NCBI GenBank assembly: GCA_907163375.1
Contig: CAJQUW010005361.1
Coordinates: 124,001 to 188,000 of the forward strand
Reading direction: 5' to 3'
DNA length: 64,000 bases
From: Prostheceraeus crozeri
Lineage: Eukaryota > Platyhelminthes > Polycladida > Euryleptidae
The translations under genes and the position numbers were made by a program. Shown piece after piece: positions 24,201-36,200 of the stretch. Positions within the stretch are counted from its first letter, which is position 1. Every line of letters starts with the position of its first letter. The notes below the pieces were generated by a model. It saw only the letters and a list, made by a program, of their open reading frames with translations. It ran no database searches and was not told the DNA's origin.

Positions 24201-27200
24201 AGAATTTGCTTTATCTTATCGACATTTTCAATGCCTAAATCATATCATGAAGGACTTCAAATACTTCTATATGGAAAGACATTCACGCATAGGAAATCGC
24301 ACATGGTTGCGACTAAAAAAGCAACGAATACAAATCTATCATTCCCAACTTTCTATCTGCTTCACATTTCATCAAGGTAGTTGGGAAAAGTATAAAAGGA
24401 AGATACATCGCTCTATTTACTCATTTCTTCATCATGAGACGTCATCGTTACACCATCGTCAACATTCTCCGCCGCTTCAGACTCTATACCAAAATCGATC
24501 TCGCAACATTACATCAACAAATTCCAAACAGCAAGTATTATCCGGGTCGACCTGAAATGTTAGTGGTGAAGATGAGCAATTCACGGAACCTTCAACTCTT
24601 TCCAAATGGGACGGTACAAATTCTCGGCGCCCTTTCTCATTCATCGGCGCGGTTAATGCGCTTAGAACTGCAGAAGCTAGTACGCCGGATATGGAAGAGG
24701 GAGAAGTGTGTGATGTCGAATCTGACTGTGAACAATATGGTGATCTCTACTCAATTGAGTGAAAATGTATCGTTTTCGAAGATTCATAACAGCAGCTACA
24801 ATTTCTGTTATGAGCCAGAACTTTTTCCTGCAGCTCTCATTAGTTGTTGGTTACCTGTGCATGTTGCAATCTTTCATAATAGTAAAGTGATCATTACTGG
24901 ACTAAAATCTCATGTACAAGCAAATGTGATCCTAGACTATCTCATCGAGTATGTACGTACCCAGCGGATTGTAAAATAAAAAACAATTTTTCCAACATGA
25001 TGTTTTTATTTCAAATCATGATAAAACTTACAAATCATTTTTTCATTAGAAGATGGGTTACATGAAAATTTTTGAATAACATTTAAATCGACGTACATGC
25101 AAACGTTTTAAAATGAAGTACAATACGAAAGCACCACAAGTTGATGAAAGTGGATGTTGTAGTATGCGCTCATTTCGTTGATATTGACGAGTATGTTTTC
25201 TCAACCACTGCTGTGTTGCTATATTTGGAGGTTGAGCAAGAGAGTCAAATAGTTCACCGCGTCTGTCTTTTCCAATAAAGATCGCTTTCCAATGTTCACC
25301 TTCTAAATTCTTTGACTGAGTGTTCAATACAATAAAGATGGGATACTGCTTTACTGTAGTTGGTAGGGCATCTAGCGAATAGACATTATCAAAAGCTTTC
25401 AACGTAGCTTTATCTGCATTACGCTGTACTTTAGCTTTAATATCGTCAGCATTCAACCAGCTCATTAACGATTATAGTGAAGACGCACGTCACGATACTT
25501 AGTTATTTCAATATTTTAATCAAAAACTGCATAAATCAATACATTGATCGTCGGAGCTAGCGTTGTTTTAAACTCCAGATCCAAGCGAATATCATGAGGA
25601 ACGTTAGCTTGACGATAAGGTGCACTAATATCACTGTCGGCAGTCAAATCAAATGCATAAATAGTATAGCCATTCTTAAACTCTTTCATTGTAAGCCCGT
25701 TGGTGTCGTCTGTGTTGTAAAAGCCAAAGACATGTAGTCAACATAGCTGCGCAAAAATTGATAAGATGAGAAGTCTGGTCTATAGGGCGGTCCAGGATGA
25801 CTGACACCATTTACACGTAAAGCAATTTCGCTCAAACTGTTGTGTTTGAAGTTGAAAGGATTCTTCTTGATATTGCCATTGAATTCATCATTTTCAACCA
25901 TTGCTACCATTAGGAGTTTTGGTGCTTCTGATGGAAATAAACCTTTCATAAAACTCTTTTGATCTTTAGGAATAGTAAATGTGAGAAGCTTTGTATGTTG
26001 AATGGGATAAATAGCATTGCTACGGTTAAGACCCTCAGCATGTCCTCTAATTACACTTGGATTAGCTACTACTCGACGAATGTATAGCGTAATATCTTCC
26101 ACATGGATTTTAAAATTGACAACTTTAGCATATGCATTCAACAAAAATTCAGGCTTGTTCAATGTAAGTTTGACTCGCATGCTGGTATCACAGAGTAAAA
26201 ACTTTGACTGTCTGAAGAAGTCAAGATTTAATGGACCATATAGCTGACATACTTTACTATCTTTAATCAAAGCAGATCGCTTTACAAAACCAGTGTTTGT
26301 CTCACTATCAAATTGTGTTGCTTCATCTCTATATCATCCCATTGCTTCCATATGACTCTTTTGTGCTGACGGATGAAACTGTGATAGGGCATTGAAATAT
26401 GCTTTATAGGGATAATCGCTTTGTCCACCTTCTACCTGCTGCTCTCCAATAGTTAGAGAAACATCACGAAATAGTGTTGCCAGCGGTAAATTGTTCAGAC
26501 CAACTTTATGTGCATCATCGATGTTAGTACCATCTGCTTGCTGAATTCTGAACCGCACATCAACCATCGCATAACTTAAATCAATGTAGTCATCACTAGC
26601 ACCAGGAATGACAAATTCAATTGGACCAGTATTCTCAGCAGTTCGAGGATGATAATCTACAATACTTGAACTACGAATATCTGCCTGTATCGCTTTTTGA
26701 TCAATCAAACAAAAATTTGAAGTTTTACACTCCATGATTAGAAGTTATGACAGCGTCGTCGTTTAGCACGCGATGAAGGATTAGAGCGCGCACGGCGTTT
26801 GCGTGAATGCCTTTTCTTAGATTTGCGTGAAGTTCGCCTCTTACCAGCTCCGCGCTGTTTTCTTTTTCTTCTAACATTCATTCGTTTAGGTGCTTTCTTT
26901 TGTTGTGTAGCATTAAAAGTTTGTTGTAATGTTCTTAAACCGCGTTCCTTCCCACGATTTAGTAAACTACTCTTTATATTTTTCCACTGGCAATATCATT
27001 GACAACATCACCAGCAAAGCCAACAGCATTACTTAAAACAGATCGTTTTAAAGTTTTTCCGACAGTAGATTAGAGAGGAGATACAACAGATTTCAGCGCG
27101 CCAAATATACTACCTCCACGTTGACGGCGAGATCCACTGTAAATTGTACCCGCTCCACTTACATAGGAGGGCGTGAATAAAACGATGCAGTCGGATTCAT

Positions 27201-30200
27201 TACTTAAATCTTGAACTCGCAAGTTATAGTTTTGCATAAATCACTTGCGATCACTTTGATGAAAAATGGCTGTACGACGCATCCAAGAGTTCATACTTGA
27301 AGCATTATACTTGCATTATTACGCTTGCGTTGAAATGTTTTACGCACTTCATCTACATTGTCAGCATTCACATCTGCTGGTCTGAGTCCAATAGAGCGAT
27401 GTACAGAGTGATTGTAGGCATGTACCGTATCTTGTAGAATCTTTGTCCAATTTTGTGTTAAGTTGGCAGTAAAATGTCGCCACAAGCGATTTTTCAATGT
27501 GCGGTTAAAACGTTCAACTAATGCAGCCTTATAGGCACTCTTTACACTAAACAACTCAATGTCATATCTCTCGAACAATCTTCCCATATGCTGATTTTCG
27601 AACTCTTTTCCTTGATCACTCTGAATTCTGTTTGGAATGCGACCCTCTTAAAAAATTGACTGAAATGCGTTTGCTACTCGTTTACCTTCTTTAGTTTTTA
27701 ATGGTTGAGCCCACGCATATCGCGGGAAAATATCAATTACTGTCAAAATAAAATTATTTCCCGAGTTATGTTTTTAAATAGAGGCAACGTCACACAAATC
27801 TGCTTGCCACTGTTCATCAATGTCATGAGTAATATAATGACGGGTACGGTACTTCTTTTTCACTTGTTTGTGGAGTGTATAGATAGCCTGACCCTTTAAC
27901 CATTGTTTAACTTGTGATTGTGGAAGACCACTCGCTTTTGACAATTTCTTTATAGATGCAAATCCTGCTGGATGTTTTATATCATAGTATATTGACTTTA
28001 AAAGTTCATGTGATGACGACTGACTCTTCCTCCTTCTTCTCATGTTTTTGCTTTGTCTTTTTACACTTACAACAGCCACAAGATTTAGCAGATTTGCGTT
28101 CATGTTCACATTGCTTAGGAGTCTCACTGTAAGAGCTGGCACAGCAAGTACATGTTACATCAACATGCACCTCCGGCGGTTCATTACATGGCATGCAACA
28201 CATCTGCTTCATATTAATAGTCTGAGAACATATATTTCTTTGGTGGAGATCTTCTACGTCTATCTCCTTCTCTTGTTTGCCTAGAGGGTGTAGATCTACG
28301 TCGTTCTCTTCCTCTTGTGTAACACTCCTAATTTTAGGAACAGAATTAACATTTGAAGTAGTACCAACTTCTGAAGTAGAATCAAGTTCTTTCAATGTTT
28401 CATTATTCAATGCAAATTTTGGAACATTATGCTTTTTCAATAGTTTAAGAAAGTATGACCAACCATGTGGGACATAACCTTGTCGACGTTTTCTACGCGT
28501 TGCATACTGAATCAAGTCTTCATAACGCGAAGCGCTAATAATTTTATCATCATCTGTAATGATTTCACCTCTATCATTCACATTGAGATATGGTTCAATG
28601 CTGTTGAAAAGAGCTATTGCATGTGCACGAGATGCTAGAGGTGTAGCAGTCGAAACAGAGTCACGCATCTTATTCTTCAAGTTTTTCAATTGCTCAACAG
28701 TTTCCGATTGTAATAAAACTGCGCGATATGGATCTTTAATATGTGCATTTTCCTCATAATCCAGCTCTTTCTTATAAATTTGATTTGCTAGAGGTTGCTT
28801 TACTTGCTGTAAAGCAGTTAATTGCACATATTCATCCTGAGGAATAACAATCATGCGAGAATAGGAGCTCATAGTTTGCAGATAATCATAGGCTTTTTCA
28901 AAATATCACTTCGAAATCTAAATTCTTCCGGACACTCTTGTGTAAAATCAATAAATAAGTAACCGTGTGGTTTTTCAGTTGCTGCTTGAAAAATTTCAAT
29001 TAAGGCTTTTGAACCTCTTGGTGAAACTTGTCGCGCTAAAATTTCAAATTGACTTCTATCTCGTGGATTCTCAAAGATAGCGTAATAGTGCGTATTCAGG
29101 CTTCGTGTGCGGGCTTCTTTCCCATCAGGAAACAAATTTTGCGTGATATAGATTATAAAGCACCTTTTGTGATGTGCTACGCGGTGAATATATCTGTAAC
29201 GTCTTTAGAATTCTTGCTTTCCTTCAATAGACATCCAATACAACGACATCGTTGGACTCTATCTTATCAGCTCGAATAATTCCTTCAGTTCGAATAAAGT
29301 TACGACGTTGCAATTCCTGAAAGAGTGACGGCTGATAAATACCATAACACCAAATAACTCGATTGATAGGTTCCCTAAACAACTCTTTTCTTTTGTCTAG
29401 CAAATTCAGAGTGAAAACAGTTTTACCTGCATGGGATGGACCTGATACAGTCAGAACTTTATCACATTGAAGTCTGAAATCCATTTTAATACTTTGAGAT
29501 TCAACATTTGCATAATTAACGCTTAGAGCCAAAGATACTACCCAATACGTTGCCCACTACAGGAGCTAACATCGGAAGTAGTGCTGAAAGGAAACCACCC
29601 TTTTGTGACAGAGTTTTCCTCTTTCTTTGAAGGGTGATTTTAGGATTGGAGATAAATCGTAATTTTGTAGCATATCGCTTAAGTAACTTTCGTTGTTGTG
29701 GTGATAATTTCTTTGTCCTCAAACTTCTCACATGAGAAACAATTTCTCGAATAAATTTATCATTAGCATGTCGTATAGCATTATATCGATGATTTCCTTT
29801 CATTCGTTGAAGAGCTCGAATGGCTGCAGAAAATTTTGAAGACTTTTGACTTTTACGTCTCGCCATTTTTCTCTTTATCATTGTCGCAACTTGAGTTTTC
29901 CATATTTGCATAGGTACTAACTTTTATGGCAGAAGTGACACTCAAATTGAGCTATATCACAGTGGCTACATTGACAGAGTTGAATACAGCAGGGTATTAA
30001 ACAGCGCTGGCAGAAAGTATGCCTACATCTCTTAAAGATGCGTTTTTCACTTCCATCCTTTCGCTTACATACATCACACATATTTTCACTCTTACTAACA
30101 ACTTCTAAAGCAAGTCTTTTTGACGACATGAACTTGCTAGCCTTTTCTAAATAATAGACGCATGTACAGAAGGAATATACTTCGAGAGTAAGTAGACATA

Positions 30201-33200
30201 ACTCGAAAACTAATTGTGCTACGATCAAGTACCATTGCATCTTCAAGTTTCTTTTATAGAAAGTTGAATGTGAATATGTGAAATTGCTTCAATCACTAGA
30301 CTGCTACCATGATAGTTAAATGCATGAAGACGTTGAGCAATTTTTCCCATATGTCTTTCAAAAATTCTTCAGGATTATCTACAACTTCCATTGAATAGGA
30401 AGCAAAGTGGAAGAAACGATCTTCTACCTCTTCTTTCCCAAAATGACTGAAATGAATTTTTGCAACTAATCGCGCCATTATTATTTTATCAGAAAACGTA
30501 TCCATTAACTTCAAAAATAGTGTGCTAGTATCACCAATAACTGATTTGATGTTAATCTCATCTTTATGAAATGTTATCACATAATCTTGAATATTATTCC
30601 CTTTTAAACTTTGTCTATGAAAACGCAATGTTCCACAATCATTTGAGAAAGACATTGTCACCCTGCATCTATCCCTCCAATTGCATGAAAAACAGCAAGT
30701 CTTTACATAAAGCTTTAATTGAATGACTTATTCAAGCATGCATTACAAATTTTGGGTTTGAAACAAATAAAATAGATACAGTTGGTAAATATCATACAGA
30801 GAGCAATGAAAACCAAACCTTACTTTGGCAGTGTTGAGGTAAGGAGGAAAAGAACTTTGATTATGAATGTAACTACTACAACGAACATTTGAAATGGGAA
30901 CACTCAGTTCCTTGAAACGTTTCGTAACTTCATGATAGTGTTGATTAACTCTACAATCCCATGACACTACATGACTAGATTAGGAAAAGGCTTTCTCTCC
31001 TTGGAGGGATAATTACAAAAGATACGTACAACATTGAAGGCTGCTAGCCATCTTTTAAAGTCAATAAGAAGAGCACTTTCACTAGGAAGACCAAAGTCTT
31101 GTAAATATTGTTGATTAAGTCCATGAATATGTTTTCTCGCCTATCCATCAGCTTTGGGATCACACTTGGCATGATGATGATAAACACTAACAATCTGATA
31201 TGAGCAATTGTCCATGGCAATAGCACTGAGCTCCTGTACAGGTTCACCCTCACAATCCATAAAAATAATGGTGGATGACTAAAAAGAAAATTACATAGTT
31301 TTACTCATCGGATGAAAAATCCTATAACATATTACAATATGAAGAAGTGCAACGATGCTGTTCACGACAAAATACACAAATAACATGATGACAGCGAAGA
31401 AGTAAAATGTATCTGATAAGACCACGTCTACGACACTCAAAGCACATAAGCGAATTGTCATAAGGTAGAGATAGGAAAGGATTAGCGATTCTCCTTCTTT
31501 GATTTGCGTTTTCCGGCAACATTCTTCTCTGACTTGTGCTTCCCACCGCTCTCGTTGAGGATTTGATCAATAATGTTATTAACATCTGGCTGCTTCGGTA
31601 TATATAGGATGGATTGAGTATGCATTGCTATAGAGGCCAATTTATTATCCTTATGATAACCATAATATAGTCCGCTTATTGTGAAACGAATATTCCAAGT
31701 GCCTTCTGCAAGCTCTTCACACCTGATGGGTGTTATTTGTTCTCCATCCTTTCGATAGTAAGAACACCAATGCGATAGTGGTAGAGAAAGTCGTTCACCT
31801 TCCCATATCTTTTTATATGGTGTATCCTTGTCATCTCTCGCTCTCCATACTTCGTCAAGGGGAGTAGGGATATCCATATTTAGTGTCACAAATTCTTCAA
31901 TAATGTCAAGCTGGCGACGTATGTATGGAGCTCCAGGAATGATGACATAGTCTCCATACTGATTCCTCTTCACACTCACGTCTGTGGAAGGGATCATTTT
32001 CGTTTACAGTGCTATAGCATGATCAAAATAGCGTATGCCTTGTCTAAATTTACGCTGTAGGGGTGTAGGATTATGTACCTGTGTTGCTTCCTCCACCGGT
32101 CTCAACTGTAGATGGCCTGATTGTAGCGAACCTTGCACCGTCTGGACATCAGCATCAAGTCTGGTAAGTGATGTAGAAGCCTGAAAGCGGAAAGATGCGA
32201 TTAGGCAAACACTCAAGAAACGAGGTGGAGGGAAGTTTTCAGACTTACTATTCTAGTTGAAAAGTAGGATAGATGAGCTGAGAGAACGTGCGTCCGTCAC
32301 TTATACGATTCAAAAATAGAATGATTGCCACTCTGAAGTCTCATTATTTATAGAGAAATCCATGATTCTCATTGGATGATGATCCTCATTGGACAATAAC
32401 ATCAAGCTGATTCCAAATCTGGTCTCCGTTTACCAATCCGAGCCTTCGTTCGCCCGCTGGAGATGTTTTTTCGAAAATTCTAACTCTGTCGTTTTTCGCC
32501 AATTTCCCAAATCGTCAATGGCGTCTCATATCTTAACGAAGACAGATATGAACAAGCCGTTTCTTTCACTGAATTTGTCTCACTGTTAGCTTTCAAACGA
32601 GCTATTGCACGACTTTCTACGATCTCTAGAACCAAAGTTGGTAGCAACGTTGCCGAGGAGGGGGAGGACGTCCCAAAAAAGTTTTCTCTCCGATTGAGCT
32701 GGAAATCACCCTACGGATGCAGAATTTGACGCTGAATACGAATCTGACCTCCGTTTTCCCATCCGATGCTTCGTTTTGGCTCTACAGCCCAAAACCATCC
32801 CAAATTCGCCGTTAACTCAAGTCGTTTTTCCGAAAAATGTTGAAACTTTTTTCTCTCTGATTGAGCTGGAAATCACCCTACGTATGTAGAATTTGACGCT
32901 GATTCCATATCCGGTCTCAGATCTACCATTGGAGCAGCCGTTTTAGACGCTAGAGCCCAAAACATCCCAAATTCGCCGTTAACTCTGTCGTTTTTCGCCA
33001 ATTTCCCAAATCGTAAATGGCGTCTCACATCTAAACGAAGACAGATATGAACAAGCCGTTTCTTTCACTGAATTTGTCTCACTGTTAGCTTTCAAACGAG
33101 CTATTGCACGACTTTCTACGATCTCTAGAACCAAAGTTGGAAGCAACGCTGCCGAGGAGGGGGAGGACGTCCCAAAAAATTTTTCTCTCCGATGGAGCTG

Positions 33201-36200
33201 GAAATCACCCTACGGATGCAGAATTTGACGCTGAATCCGAATCTGGCCTCCGTTTTCCCATCCGATGTTTCCCTTTGGCTCTACAGACCAAAACCAACCC
33301 ACATTCACCAATAACTCTACCGTTTACCAACCTGGTCGGCCGCCCAAGTCAACACGGACGGACAACCAAGACTCAACCGAGGGTGGCGCTGTGTTTATTG
33401 TGGAGGTTTGCTTACTGCTAACAATGTGCAAAGAACAGAACGATGTTGGCAAAATACCGGTGAAGACGGTTTTTCTGACTTCATCATTGATCATTCGCAT
33501 AATCGTTCGTCTTTTGCTCACATTAGGTCCATCACTTCTCAAATCAATCAAGCGATACCCACACTTCTGTAACGCGGGAATTGTTGTAGGAGCAACTGTT
33601 TCGATGCTTGCCTCTCCTAAGAGCTACGAGGTCAAATATCTTACTGATTGATACCTTTGAAGGAGTGAGTTCCAGTAGAGAGACGGCGGTTTGATTCAAA
33701 ATTTCCGACGCCTAGCATATCAACAGAAAGCAGGCCACAAAGTAGTGACATAGCGAAATAACTTGTATTATTTTTTCATTTTTAATGTTGAATGATGGTT
33801 GGGTTGAAGAAATTATATTTAATAGTTATCTGTGATTTACATGGGCTATTTGCTAATCTGCCTGAAGGCATTGAAATTCCATGTTCACTATGGTATCCAC
33901 TTAATTCATTATTACATAACTTCCTTTATATGAATATCTGCAAATTTTAGGAAAATTTTAGGAATTTTAGGAACGGTCACAGGCCTGAGTTTCTACACTC
34001 TTTAGATCTTAGTACTTCGTGAGAATGCAAGAATGGACATTTAGCACTCAGGAATAATAATCAGGAAGGAGATGCGATTACCAATGATCTCAAGGACAGC
34101 CTCAGACCAATCCAAGAAGTCTGAATTCTTGAGGGCGCATTATCTACAGGAGTTAGAATCGACTAAGTGACTACTAAGTTAGAATCTACTAAGCTGAAAA
34201 AAGTGGTCGTGTGTGAAGGGGCCGTAGGTCAAACAAGTAAACGATATTTCATGAAATGCGCGTATGCAGACAGCGCTTTGGGAACTCACTTGTTGCCGTT
34301 AGTGACGCCTACTGCCCTTCCACCAGGAACCAAGTCGTGAGTAACCAGTTGACCAAGAATATCCTCGTCCAAAGAAAAAGTCAATTCAAGGTCACTCATT
34401 TCACCTTCATAATGCTGCAATAAAAGTAACGTGTATTTTGTTGGGAGTCAGGGAATTTCTAGTGAATTCTCTCGTAAACTATTTGCAAAAATTTCATAAA
34501 TATTCTCACCTTAATACAAGTTAAACTCTTGTACAGCTCAGGATCTAACGATGCCAATTCGTCAATGAAGCTGTAGGTAACATCTTTCTCGCGGCCCAAC
34601 ATTTGCGTAAGGAAAAAATTAGCGAATGGAACATCCACAACGATACCCTGTGAAATGAAAGCTTCTGTCGCGACACTCAGGTATGTGATACTCATAGAAA
34701 TAGATTGCTCATCCGAAGTTGACTAGAATGAAAATGGACTCAAGGTCACGGCACATCCGGGGTAACTAAGTTGGGGCATGAACCACCGATGAAAAGCTTA
34801 GCATTGCACACGTGACCGATTTTAACCCTATGATACAGACGTTGACAAGTGTATCTAAGCAAAAATGCGTGCGATTTTTGTGCCAGTATTCTGTATTGCA
34901 TGAAGCTATACCTCCATTCTAGAGGTTTTATTGTCATCAATTTCTATGGTGACAATCTGCAGTTATGAATGATTTGGAATATCTAAACTCAATTTATTTG
35001 CGTATCTTCTTGAGCGCGCAGCGTGAAATAATTTGGAATAATTATAATTGGAATAATAATATTTAAATTACAATAATTTACTCGTAGATAACACTGGTTT
35101 GATATCACGAATCATTTAGAATCCTCTTATGTCAGATAGCATCAAAGAAACACATGTAAATCCATTGGGAAACAGACTGATGTTCTGGGAAAACTGACAT
35201 TTTTTGTGCTTTCTCTGATTAAGTCCCAAGATTAAAAATCAACAGCCACAATTTGTGGAATGGATTGTCGTCAAGCCATCTTCAATCATATTCGAGTACC
35301 TTTGTTTAGCAAGCATATCTTTATCAACTACATTATGTGTTACTAACACATTTTGATTAAAATTTAGATTAAACTCAATTCTTTGAGTTTGTGTCTCCTA
35401 ATGTTAGGAATTATAAACGAAATCAAATTCACTCTTGCAAATCGATGAAATTCCATCACTATAATTAATATTCGTTGCATTAGGATAGCTGGTGTTAATT
35501 GTAACATAAATCATGTGCATATGGCTTTATCACATCCGGCAGCAGCATATTTTTAATCAAGATAATACCAGCATATGAAATCAATTCACTTGCCTACCTC
35601 ATAGATGGCTTTAGCGAGCATCCTTCCAACGAATTCGAACAGATGTAGATGATTCTCCTGCAGATACGAAGTAGGACTAGGATATAATCTCTGATCAGAT
35701 GTTAATTTGAAAAGGTTTAAACTGGGATCAAACACTCGCTTCAAAATTTCTTCCAGAAATTCTTTAAAAACGCCATTTTGATCGATGCCAATTTCATCTC
35801 GTCCCTGTTATGAAAAAAGTCTTGTACAGGTCACACATGCAACCAAGAAAATATTGTGACTTACCAAATCATTGACAAAACGAACACGTATCACCTGTTT
35901 CAGTTTGTCTGTCGGCAGAGATGCCAGCTGCCTATAACCATCCTGAAAATATGTAGACTTTGCATTTGGATTGTATTTTTGTATTTGTATTTGGTTTGTA
36001 ATTTTTATCACTCGAATTAGTTAGTTATTTTAGAGCTCGAAGAGAGATGGATACTCAATAGGAACCAAAAGTGTAAGTAAAAGTAAGGCACAACAATTTC
36101 ATAGCAAATGTATTCAGAACCTTAATAATAGATTGTGGGGAAGTAATCTCTTGAATATACCGGATGAACCATAAATCTATCTATGCAATAAAACTTGTAC

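Larger units (their letters stand above)
8992..33419. mobile_element. Polinton/Maverick element, 24.4 kb, fossil
   Basis: Complete from end to end: AG...CT termini, long inverted terminal repeats, exact 6-bp duplication. It contains a protein-primed DNA polymerase B, retroviral-type integrase, FtsK/HerA-type packaging ATPase, adenain-like protease and double-jelly-roll capsid region, the defining Polinton set. The two outermost ~180 bp of the terminal repeats differ by roughly a dozen changes, so it is not recent. The polymerase, TBP, protease and the 516-residue capsid-like protein have long open frames; integrase, major capsid and ATPase regions are broken. I estimate about six to ten breaks overall. 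It lies in a UBE3B intron. Confidence 0.95.
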
